The position numbers and the translations under genes were made by a program. DNA of 64,000 nucleotides, from NCBI RefSeq assembly GCF_900111735.1, contig NZ_FOHW01000002.1:1-64000 (forward strand). Reading direction: 5' to 3'. The notes beneath the pieces were generated by a model. The model had not been told where the DNA came from, did no database searches, and saw nothing but the letters and a program-made list of their open reading frames with translations. Every line of letters begins with the position of its first letter. Within the stretch, counting starts at the first letter, position 1. The DNA is from Pseudomonas graminis (lineage in GTDB: Bacteria > Pseudomonadota > Gammaproteobacteria > Pseudomonadales > Pseudomonadaceae). Positions 57,331 through 64,000 of the stretch are shown here, one piece after another.

Positions 57331-57484
57331 CACTGTCTCTTGCGGTATAAACCGCGATCCCGTTATTTCTTCCCTGTTACACAGACGCGTTTTCCTGCGC
57401 CTTTTCGCCTGGCAGACGGCTGGCATCTGGTGCTCAGCCCGGGTATTGCCTAGGATGGCGCGATTGTTTCGAAGGAGATACGAA

Positions 57485-58303
57485 ATGCGCGGGATTTTTG
57501 CTCTTTGTGGTGTGACGGCAGCTTTGTTGATGGCCGGGTGTCAGGCGGTCAATACCACCACCGGCGATTCGGTGGGTGTCGAGCGCAAGCAATACATGTT
57601 CAGCATGCTGTCGACTGACGAAGTCAACAAGATGTACGCCCAGTCGTATCAGCAGACGGTCAGCGAAGCGTCATCCAAAGGCGTGCTCGACAACAGCAGC
57701 GCCGAGGGCAAGCGTGTTCAGGCCATCGCCAAGCGACTGATTGCTCAGGCGCCGAAATTGCGGCCCGACGCGGCGCAGTGGCAGTGGGACGTGAACCTGA
57801 TCAAAAGCGATGAGCTGAACGCCAACTGCGGTCCCGGCGGCAAGATCATTGTGTACAGCGGCCTTATCAATACGCTGAAGCTCAGCGATGATGAACTGGC
57901 AGCGGTCATGGGCCACGAAATCGCCCACGCTTTGCGTGAACACGGCCGTGAAGCCATGTCCAAGGCCTACGGTGTGCAGATGGCGAAGCAGGGCGCCGGT
58001 GCACTGTTGGGTTTGGGCCAGGACAGTCTGGCGTTGGCCGATACCGTGGTCGATTACAGCCTGACGCTGCCGAACAGCCGCGCCAATGAAAACGAAGCGG
58101 ACTTGCTGGGCCTCGAGCTCGCGGCGCGCGCCGGTTACAACCCGAACGCCGCGATCACGCTGTGGCAGAAGATGGAAGCCCAAGGCGGCGCGTCGCAGCC
58201 TGAATTCATGAGCACCCACCCGGCCTCGTCCAACCGCATCGCCTCGTTGCAGGCGGCGATCCCGAAAGTGATGCCGTTGTATCAGCAGGCACCGAAGGGC
58301 TGA
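57485..58303 (+). CDS. M48 family metalloprotease lipoprotein
   Basis: A 272-residue periplasmic lipoprotein protease of the LoiP/BepA type. Lipobox LLMAGC places Cys19 as the modified residue. The zinc site HEIAH is at 144-148 and the third ligand Glu lies in ANENEADLLG. It probably degrades misfolded outer-membrane proteins. ATG 57485 has GAAGGAG eight bases ahead, which rules out the longer frame. A REPIN follows. Confidence 0.93.
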   Translation: MRGIFALCGVTAALLMAGCQAVNTTTGDSVGVERKQYMFSMLSTDEVNKMYAQSYQQTVSEASSKGVLDNSSAEGKRVQAIAKRLIAQAPKLRPDAAQWQWDVNLIKSDELNANCGPGGKIIVYSGLINTLKLSDDELAAVMGHEIAHALREHGREAMSKAYGVQMAKQGAGALLGLGQDSLALADTVVDYSLTLPNSRANENEADLLGLELAARAGYNPNAAITLWQKMEAQGGASQPEFMSTHPASSNRIASLQAAIPKVMPLYQQAPKG

Positions 58304-58369
58304 TCATCGCCTGATCCCGATAGGTGAGCTGGCGCGCCGTTTTTCGGAGCGGGTTGGTGCATGAAACGC

Positions 58370-58458
58370 TGTAGGAGTGAGCTTGCTCGCGATCATCGAA
58401 TAGTCGCCGCGTATCTGCGGAACGATTGAAGAGCATCGCGAGCAAGCTCACTCCTACA
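58370..58458. repeat. REPIN, type A/A
   Basis: Arms TGTAGGAGTGAGCTTGCTCG and CGAGCAAGCTCACTCCTACA are perfect inverted repeats of the A variant. It sits between the M48 protease gene and the convergent GDT1 gene, 18 bases from the latter. Confidence 0.93.
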
Positions 58459-58476
58459 AAGGCATGGGGTTTGTGA

Positions 58477-59061
58477 CTACACCCAGCCGCTGATCTGCAT
58501 CGCCTTGTACACCGCAACGATCGCCAGAATGAAAAACGCACCCGCCGCCAGGCGACGAATCAACGTCAGTGGCAGTTTCTCCGCGGCGAAATTCCCCGCC
58601 AGCACCACCGGCACATTGGCCAGCAACATGCCCAGCGTCGTGCCCAGGATTACCAGCCACAAGCTTGGGTATTGCGCCGCCAGCATGACGGTCGCGATCT
58701 GCGTCTTGTCGCCGATTTCCGCGATGAAAAATGCGATCAGCGTGGTCAGGAAGGGGCCGAACTTGCGACTGGTACTGGCTTCATCATCGTCCAGCTTGTC
58801 CGGAACCAGCGTCCACAGCGCCGTGGCGGTAAAGCTGGCAGCCAGTATCCAGTGCAGGACGGCGTCCGAAAGGTAGCTGCTGAACCATGCGCCAACGGCG
58901 CCGGCTGCGGCGTGGTTGGCCAGCGTGGCGGCGACAATCCCGGCAATGATGGGCCAGGGCTTGCGGAAGCGGGCGGCGAGAACGAGCGCGAGGAGTTGGG
59001 TCTTGTCACCGATTTCAGCCAGTGCGACGACAGCGGTGGGGACCAACAGGGATTCCAGCAT
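58477..59061 (-). CDS. GDT1/TMEM165 (UPF0016) family manganese exporter
   Basis: A 194-residue inner-membrane protein with six helices and two copies of the family motif, EIGDKT at 16-21 and 115-120, whose acidic residues bind the cation. Bacterial members such as MneA export Mn2+. A manganese riboswitch of the yybP-ykoY class lies in its leader, which strongly supports this role. The site TAGGA lies eight bases before ATG 59061. Monocistronic. Confidence 0.92.
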   Translation of the reverse strand: MLESLLVPTAVVALAEIGDKTQLLALVLAARFRKPWPIIAGIVAATLANHAAAGAVGAWFSSYLSDAVLHWILAASFTATALWTLVPDKLDDDEASTSRKFGPFLTTLIAFFIAEIGDKTQIATVMLAAQYPSLWLVILGTTLGMLLANVPVVLAGNFAAEKLPLTLIRRLAAGAFFILAIVAVYKAMQISGWV

Positions 59062-59164
59062 CAGGGTTTTCCTAAGGGGCGGGTCAACACGGCTATGACA
59101 CGTACAACCTCCCCGCCCCGGGTCAGGATGTTCGTGTCATAGGTCTTGTCAAACCACCGATCCG

Positions 59165-59278
59165 TCTGAGCGGATCTGGGGTCGCACGCACCATGGTCTG
59201 AGGACCAAGTATGTTGATGCGTGCCGGACGAGCATGGCGCTCGTGGGAGACTACTCCCCTAGGACGGTGCGGATTCTG
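59165..59278 (-). ncRNA. yybP-ykoY manganese riboswitch
   Basis: On the minus strand the two conserved loops are present: GGGGAGTAG (59259-59251) and ATCAACATACT, with the intervening CCGGCACGC and a closing helix GCACGCA/TGCGTGC. These loops form the Mn2+-binding site. It lies about 100 bases before the GDT1-type exporter gene, a usual target. Further downstream GGGGCGGG (59119-59112) can pair with CCCGCCCC (59083-59076) just before the ribosome binding site, suggesting control of translation. Ends are approximate. Confidence 0.9.
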
Positions 59279-59311
59279 CCTACACGTCTCGTGTTCGGCA
59301 AGTGCTAATTA

Positions 59312-60310
59312 TCACGCACGTTTCGCACGGTAAATCCGGAAACCCTGGCCCTCGGCCATGATCGCGCACGGCCCGAGATGCGACTCGATGATCGGCTGAT
59401 AGCGCAGGAAACTGTTGGCAACCAAACGTAATTCGCCGCCTTTTCTCAGATGTTCACGTGCTTTTTTCAGCAGGTTCTCGGTCGCGGCGTAGTCGGTATG
59501 CACGCCGGTGTGGAACGGCGGATTGGTCAGAATCACGTCCAGATCGCTCGGCGCGGCGTCGATTCCGTTGCCCGTCAGCACGTCGGCTTCGAGGCCATTG
59601 GCAGCCAGGGTCATGCGGCTGCTGGCAGTGGCGAACGCGTCGACATCCAGCATCGTCACTGTCGTTTCGGGGTAACGGCGTTTCACCGCCGCACCGAGAA
59701 CGCCCGCGCCACAGCCGAAGTCCAGCAGATGGCCGGTGGGAAGGCGGTCGATGTTTTCCAGCAGCAGCGCCGAACCACGGTCCAGACGGCCGTGACTGAA
59801 CACGCCTGGCAGACTCACCACCTTCAACGCGCCGCCTTCGATTTCAATGTCGAAGCGTTTAGCCAGGCTGTCGAGTTCAACGGCTGGCGGAGGCGTCTCG
59901 ACAGTGACTTGCCAGAGCTGGCAATGACGCGCGCTGTCGAGTTTGCGGGTTCGCCCGAAAGGGCTCAGCTGGCGGGCGGCGGCTTCGATGCCGCCGCGTT
60001 TTTCACCCACAAGAAACAGCTCACGTCCGGCCAGGCGGGAAGCGAGCGCGTTGATGAGGTAATCGGCGAGGTCGCGGGCCTTGGGCAAAAACAGCACCGC
60101 CGCTTCAAAGTGTTCGGTGGGTGCTTCGGTGCCGAAGTGCACACGCTCGGGAAACCGCGAACCGAGGGTGTCGAAGTCGCCAGCGTGCCAGCTCCAGCCG
60201 CGTGCATTGGGCAGCGTGCTCATCAAGTCGTCGGCGGGGAGGCCGGCCAGCAACAAGGAGCCCTGAAACAAATCGGCCTGCCGGAGTAACACTTCACTGC
60301 GCGGGTCCAT
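59312..60310 (-). CDS. rsmC: RsmC, 16S rRNA m2G1207 methyltransferase
   Basis: A 332-residue two-domain enzyme: a degenerate N-terminal methyltransferase-like domain (about 1-160) and a C-terminal catalytic domain with the SAM loop [15 protein letters not shown] and catalytic NPPFH. This pattern is RsmC/RlmG; the size and C-terminal signature favour RsmC. ATG 60310 follows GGAG with six bases between; another ATG is three bases upstream. It is followed by the exporter leader and lies 95 bases after hprA. Confidence 0.9.
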   Translation of the reverse strand: MDPRSEVLLRQADLFQGSLLLAGLPADDLMSTLPNARGWSWHAGDFDTLGSRFPERVHFGTEAPTEHFEAAVLFLPKARDLADYLINALASRLAGRELFLVGEKRGGIEAAARQLSPFGRTRKLDSARHCQLWQVTVETPPPAVELDSLAKRFDIEIEGGALKVVSLPGVFSHGRLDRGSALLLENIDRLPTGHLLDFGCGAGVLGAAVKRRYPETTVTMLDVDAFATASSRMTLAANGLEADVLTGNGIDAAPSDLDVILTNPPFHTGVHTDYAATENLLKKAREHLRKGGELRLVANSFLRYQPIIESHLGPCAIMAEGQGFRIYRAKRA

Positions 60311-60405
60311 CATCGGCTCCTCAAAAAAAGGGCGAAGTTTAACAGGCCTGTCACGCTGCGCACGTGCCCTGTGCAACGGCGTGCGGGGCTGCAAGGCGCT
60401 GCGTG

Positions 60406-61371
60406 TCAGCTCACGACCCGAACGGGTTCGCCTGCATAAAACGCCAATGCGTTTTCGTTGATCTGTCCGACGATGCGCTGCCGCGCTTCCTGGCTACCCC
60501 ATGCGCTGTGGGGCGTGATGATCAAGCGTGGAATATCGCCGGACAGCAGCGGGTTGCCATTCACCGGAGGCTCGACCGTCAGCACGTCGGTGGCCGCGCC
60601 GCCGAGATGGCCGTTGCGCAGTGCATCGGCCAGTGCCTGCTCGTTGATCAAGCCGCCCCGCGCAGTGTTGACGATGAAGGCTTTGGGCTTTAGCAAGCTC
60701 AACTCATGGGCGCCGATCATGTCCCGAGTGTGCTCGTTGAGCGGGCAGTGCAGGGTGATGGCGTCGACCTGTGGCAGCAGCTCATTCAGCGGCACGCGAT
60801 CAGGACGGGCAGGACGACCGGGAATCTGACCCGACAGCACGCGCATGCCGAAGGCTTCCGCCAGCTTCGCGACGGCGCCGCCCAGTTCGCCATGGCCCAG
60901 TAGCCCCAGTGTCTTGCCTTCCAACTCGACGATGGGGAAATCCAGCAAGCAGAACTGCTTCGATTTTTGCCACTGGCCCTGTTGAATCGCTTTTTGATAA
61001 TCAGGCAACCGGGTGGACATCGCCAGCAGCAACATCATTGCGTGCTGGGCCACGGAGGGCGTGCCATAGCCCTGACAATTGCTCACCACCACACCGTGTT
61101 TACGCGCGGCATCGAGGTCGACATTGTTGACGCCGGTTGCGGTCACCAGCACCAGTTTCAGATTCGGGCAGGCGGCGAACGTGTCGGCATCGATCATGAT
61201 CTTGTTGGAAATGGCCACGTCGGCGTCCTTCAGGCGCTCGGCCACCTGATCGGCCGGGGTGCTCGCGTGCAGCACCAGTTCGCTGAAGGTTTCACGCCAC
61301 GGCGCGAGGTCGAGATCCCCCAGATCCAGAGAGGTGTGATCCAGGAAAACTGCTCGGCGTTGACTGGGCAT
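60406..61371 (-). CDS. hprA: D-2-hydroxyacid dehydrogenase (hydroxypyruvate reductase)
   Basis: A 321-residue NAD(P)-dependent dehydrogenase, glycerate/hydroxypyruvate type. The nucleotide-binding loop [13 protein letters not shown] (about 155-167), the catalytic Arg in NTARGGLIN, the Glu in [12 protein letters not shown] and the His in TPHSAWGS are in order. The length and neighbours match hprA at this place in P. aeruginosa. Exact substrate (hydroxypyruvate or glyoxylate) is inferred from the family. Confidence 0.9.
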   Translation of the reverse strand: MPSQRRAVFLDHTSLDLGDLDLAPWRETFSELVLHASTPADQVAERLKDADVAISNKIMIDADTFAACPNLKLVLVTATGVNNVDLDAARKHGVVVSNCQGYGTPSVAQHAMMLLLAMSTRLPDYQKAIQQGQWQKSKQFCLLDFPIVELEGKTLGLLGHGELGGAVAKLAEAFGMRVLSGQIPGRPARPDRVPLNELLPQVDAITLHCPLNEHTRDMIGAHELSLLKPKAFIVNTARGGLINEQALADALRNGHLGGAATDVLTVEPPVNGNPLLSGDIPRLIITPHSAWGSQEARQRIVGQINENALAFYAGEPVRVVS

Positions 61372-61459
61372 CAGCTGTACCTTTTGCTCGGTGGGTGGGA
61401 AGGGTAATGTGACGAGCCTACCAGAGCCTGCCGCTCGCCATAACGCCTGGAGAACTTCA

Positions 61460-62089
61460 ATGTACTTGACGGAATTTTTAACCGTTGCGCTGATTCATCT
61501 GCTGGCCGTCGCCAGTCCTGGGCCGGACTTCGCGGTCGTGGTGCGCGAGAGCGTGACCCACGGGCGCAAGGCCGGCACCTACACTGCAATGGGCGTGGGC
61601 ACCGCGATTTTTCTGCACGTCGGCTATTCGCTGCTGGGGATCGGCTTGATCGTTTCGCAGTCCATCGTCCTGTTCAATGCCTTGAAATGGGCCGCGGCGG
61701 CTTACCTCATTTACATCGGCATCAAAGCGCTGCGCGCCAAACCTGCGAGTGCATCGGATGCGCCCGTGGACATCCCCAAAGGCGAGCGCACCGCGCGCGG
61801 CGCCTTCACTGCGGGGTTCGTCACCAACGGGCTGAACCCGAAAGCGACGCTGTTTTTCCTGTCGCTGTTCACCGTCGTGATCAATCCCCACACGCCGATG
61901 CTGGTTCAAGCCGGGTATGGGGTTTATCTGGCATTCGCGACCGGCGCATGGTTTTGCCTGGTGGCACGCCTGTTCAGCCAGCCCCGGATTCGCGCGGGCT
62001 TTGCGCGGATGGGTCACTGGTTTGATCGGGCGATGGGTGGGGTATTGGTTGCGCTGGGTTTGAAGCTGGCGTTGACGGAGATGCATTGA
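61460..62089 (+). CDS. LysE/RhtB family amino acid exporter
   Basis: A 209-residue inner-membrane exporter with about six helices. The family segment ASPGPDFAVVVRESVTHGRKAG is near the N-terminus and NGLNPKATLFFLSLFT in the middle. The amino acid exported is unknown. GGAGAA precedes ATG 61460, preferred to an upstream in-frame start. It is divergent from hprA. Confidence 0.92.
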   Translation: MYLTEFLTVALIHLLAVASPGPDFAVVVRESVTHGRKAGTYTAMGVGTAIFLHVGYSLLGIGLIVSQSIVLFNALKWAAAAYLIYIGIKALRAKPASASDAPVDIPKGERTARGAFTAGFVTNGLNPKATLFFLSLFTVVINPHTPMLVQAGYGVYLAFATGAWFCLVARLFSQPRIRAGFARMGHWFDRAMGGVLVALGLKLALTEMH

Positions 62090-62218
62090 TTGCGCGGTAT
62101 AGAAGGCAAATCGAGGTGGGCGGCGGCGTGATCAGAAGAATTGGGGGCGTCCGAGGGTTCTCCCCGGCCCACCAACCGCGTATCGCCGTGCACACATTTC
62201 CCGCCAGACGACGCCCAA

Positions 62219-62348
62219 TGTAGGAGCGCGCTTGCCCGCGATCGGCTGCGCAGCAGTCGTAAATCAGACGCCTTGGTAACGTCTGACCCACCGCATGCAC
62301 CGGTTTGCTACCGCTGCGCGCCAGATCGCGAGCAAGCTCACTCCTACA
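62219..62348. repeat. REPIN, long loop, type B/A
   Basis: The left arm is type B (TAGGAGCGCGCTTGCCCG) and the right arm type A (GAGCAAGCTCACTCCTACA), with a loop of about 85 bases. The same layout recurs 212 bases downstream. Confidence 0.9.
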
Positions 62349-62430
62349 GTTTGCGGAGGGTCTGAAGACTTCGCCCCAGACCACGAACCGCGTATCGCCG
62401 TGCGCAGATTCCGCGCCAGACGACGATCAA

Positions 62431-62560
62431 TGTAGGAGCGCGCTTGCCCGCGATCGGCTGCGCAGCAGTCGTAAACCAGACGCCTTGGTAATGTCTGACC
62501 CACCGCATGCACTGGTTTGCTGCCGCTTCGCGCCAGATCGCGGGCAAGCGCGCTCCTACA
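62431..62560. repeat. REPIN, long loop, type B/B
   Basis: The loop is nearly identical to that of the unit at 62219 (CGCAGCAGTCGTAAACCAGA, then ACTGGTTTGCTGCCGCTTCG), but the right arm is type B. Flanks before both units also match (ACCGCGTATCGCCGTGC), so the whole 212-base segment was duplicated. No gene lies between 62090 and 62727. Confidence 0.9.
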
Positions 62561-62727
62561 GTTTCGATCCGCGTCGTTCCCGCGCCTCTGATATTCGCCT
62601 TGGCAGACGGCGCCGGGCTGCACCGTTTCCGACAGACAATTCATCCCTTCGGCTGATCCGATCGACGATCCAAGGCCCTACAGTGCATATTTTCAAGCCC
62701 GCACCTGCACCGTGAAAAGGGATTCCT

Positions 62728-64000
62728 ATGCTGCACACCCGCGTGATTCCGCCCGCCGAAGGGGCGTACCAGTACCCTCTGTTGATCAAGCGACTGCTGC
62801 TGTCCGGCGTGCGCTACGAAAAAACCCGCGAAATCGTTTACCGGGACCACTCGCGCTATTCGTATCAAATGCTCAACGAGCGCATCTGCCGGCTGGCCGG
62901 TGCGCTGACGGCGGCGGGGGTGAAGGCGGGTGACACCGTCGCGGTGATGGACTGGGACAGCCATCGTTACCTGGAATGCATGTTCGCCATTCCGATGATT
63001 GGCGCGGTGATCCACACGATAAACGTCCGGCTTTCGCCCGAGCAGATCCTGTTCACCATGAACCACGCCGAAGACAAACTCGTGCTGGTCAACAGTGAGT
63101 TCGTGCCCCTCTACAACGCCATCGCCGGGCAACTGACGACGGTCGAAAAAACACTGTTACTCACCGACACCGATGGCGCTACTGCCGACCTGCCCAACCT
63201 GGTCGGTGAGTACGAAGCGTTGTTGGCCGCCGCGAGTCCGCACTATCAGTTCGAGGATTTCGACGAGAACTCGGTGGCGACCACGTTCTACACCACCGGC
63301 ACCACGGGTAACCCCAAAGGTGTGTATTTCACTCACCGGCAACTGGTCCTGCACACCCTGGCCGTCGCGACGATCATGGGCAGCGTCGAAGGCATTCTCG
63401 GCGGCGACAAGGTTTACATGCCGATCACGCCGATGTTCCACGTTCATGCGTGGGGCGTGCCGTATGCCGCGACCATGCTGGGCGCCAAGCAGGTGTATCC
63501 CGGCCGCTACGACCCCGAGCTGCTTGTGGCGCTCTGGCAAAAAGAGAAGGTCACGTTTTCCCACTGCGTCCCCACCATCATGCAAATGGTCCTCAACGCC
63601 AAAGCCGCCCAGAACATGGATTTCACCGGCTGGCACATCATCATCGGCGGCAGCTCGCTGAATCGTTCGCTGTACGAAGCGGCCAAGGCCAAGGGCATTC
63701 AGCTGTCTGCGGCCTACGGCATGTCCGAGACCGGGCCGTTGGTGTCCGTTGCGCACCTGAACGACGACCTGATGGCGGCCAGTGAAGACGAACGCATCAC
63801 GTACCGCATCAAGGCGGGCGCACCGGGTGTGCTGGTCGAGGCGGCGATTGTCGATGGCGAGGGCAATTTCCTGCCTTCCGACGGCGAGACCCAGGGCGAA
63901 CTGGTGCTGCGTGCGCCGTGGCTGAGTGAAGGGTATTACCGCGAACCGGAGAAGGGTGCCGAACTGTGGGCTGGCGGCTGGCTGCACACCGGCGACGTGG
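62728..64000 (+). CDS. fatty acid--CoA ligase (3' end outside window)
   Basis: The first 424 codons of an AMP-forming acyl-CoA synthetase. The ATP loop TTFYTTGTTGNPKGVYFT is at about residues 188-205, the AMP-binding YGMSETGP at about 330, and the TGDV hinge at the window end. It activates a medium- or long-chain acid; substrate unknown. AAGGGA lies eight bases before ATG 62728. The gene starts about 170 bases after the second long REPIN. Confidence 0.93.
   Translation, partial: MLHTRVIPPAEGAYQYPLLIKRLLLSGVRYEKTREIVYRDHSRYSYQMLNERICRLAGALTAAGVKAGDTVAVMDWDSHRYLECMFAIPMIGAVIHTINVRLSPEQILFTMNHAEDKLVLVNSEFVPLYNAIAGQLTTVEKTLLLTDTDGATADLPNLVGEYEALLAAASPHYQFEDFDENSVATTFYTTGTTGNPKGVYFTHRQLVLHTLAVATIMGSVEGILGGDKVYMPITPMFHVHAWGVPYAATMLGAKQVYPGRYDPELLVALWQKEKVTFSHCVPTIMQMVLNAKAAQNMDFTGWHIIIGGSSLNRSLYEAAKAKGIQLSAAYGMSETGPLVSVAHLNDDLMAASEDERITYRIKAGAPGVLVEAAIVDGEGNFLPSDGETQGELVLRAPWLSEGYYREPEKGAELWAGGWLHTGDV

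Overview
This window is a piece of a Pseudomonas chromosome, most likely from the fluorescens/syringae side of the genus. The evidence is the high GC content, a gene order that follows the P. aeruginosa PA46xx region from memory (mksFEB, holD-rimI, carbonic anhydrase, ychF-pth-rplY-prs, ispE-lolB-lbcA, hemA-prfA-prmC-moeB-murI-pagL, phrB, hemH, uraA-upp-hpt, mqo, rsmC-hprA) and the many REP/REPIN repeats with GTAGGAG ends typical of fluorescent pseudomonads. There is no prophage, integrase, transposase or CRISPR array. It is core chromosome with a few small accessory insertions.

Layout. 1-340: end of an rRNA operon (23S tail, 5S, terminator). 403-5301: MksBEF condensin operon on the minus strand. 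5401-8034: holD-rimI, an acidic hypothetical protein, carbonic anhydrase, REPIN. 8046-12416: a periplasmic protein of unknown function, a chemoreceptor, a BrnT/BrnA toxin-antitoxin pair and an HD hydrolase. 12488-15254: a zinc ABC importer operon with a Zur-box-like palindrome and an overlooked 45-residue first gene. 15395-22600: flavin reductase, ketoglutarate-semialdehyde dehydrogenase, hypothetical proteins, tRNA-Met, a second chemoreceptor, a methyltransferase. 22635-29472 (minus): ychF, pth, rplY, prs, tRNA-Gln, ispE, lolB, lbcA. 29731-35112 (plus): hemA-prfA-prmC-moeB-murI, then the lipid A deacylase pagL. 35212-41522: a probable light-response cluster (photolyase, class II LitR-type MerR regulator, RudS-like DUF523/DUF1722 protein, Trp-rich protein, FAD oxidoreductase, SDR), with two matching operator-like sites. 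41537-45841: hemH, REPIN array, uraA-upp, hpt. 45896-50891: small exported proteins, malate:quinone oxidoreductase, YajG-like lipoprotein. 50931-55983: small proteins, a phosphatase-autotransporter fusion, an acyltransferase. 56195-64000: CPXCG and DUF2007 proteins, SRAP protein, M48 lipoprotein protease, a GDT1-type manganese exporter behind a yybP-ykoY riboswitch, rsmC, hprA, a LysE exporter, two REPINs and the start of an acyl-CoA ligase that runs off the window.

How the genes work together. The housekeeping blocks link translation (prfA, prmC, pth, rplY, ychF, tRNAs) with precursor supply (prs, ispE, hemA, hemH, upp, hpt) and envelope maintenance (lolB, lbcA, murI, pagL). Metal homeostasis shows two visible switches: a Zur-type operator on the zinc importer and a manganese riboswitch on the exporter. 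The most system-like region is the light cluster: its regulator gene lies inside the operon and the same spaced palindrome occurs at both promoters, so photolyase, thiouridine desulfidase and redox enzymes may be induced together. Other points for a second look are a perfect CRP/Vfr core site before a small secreted protein, an SRAP protein lacking its usual histidine, a Cys-rich insertion in ferrochelatase, and tandemly duplicated REPINs that mix two arm types.
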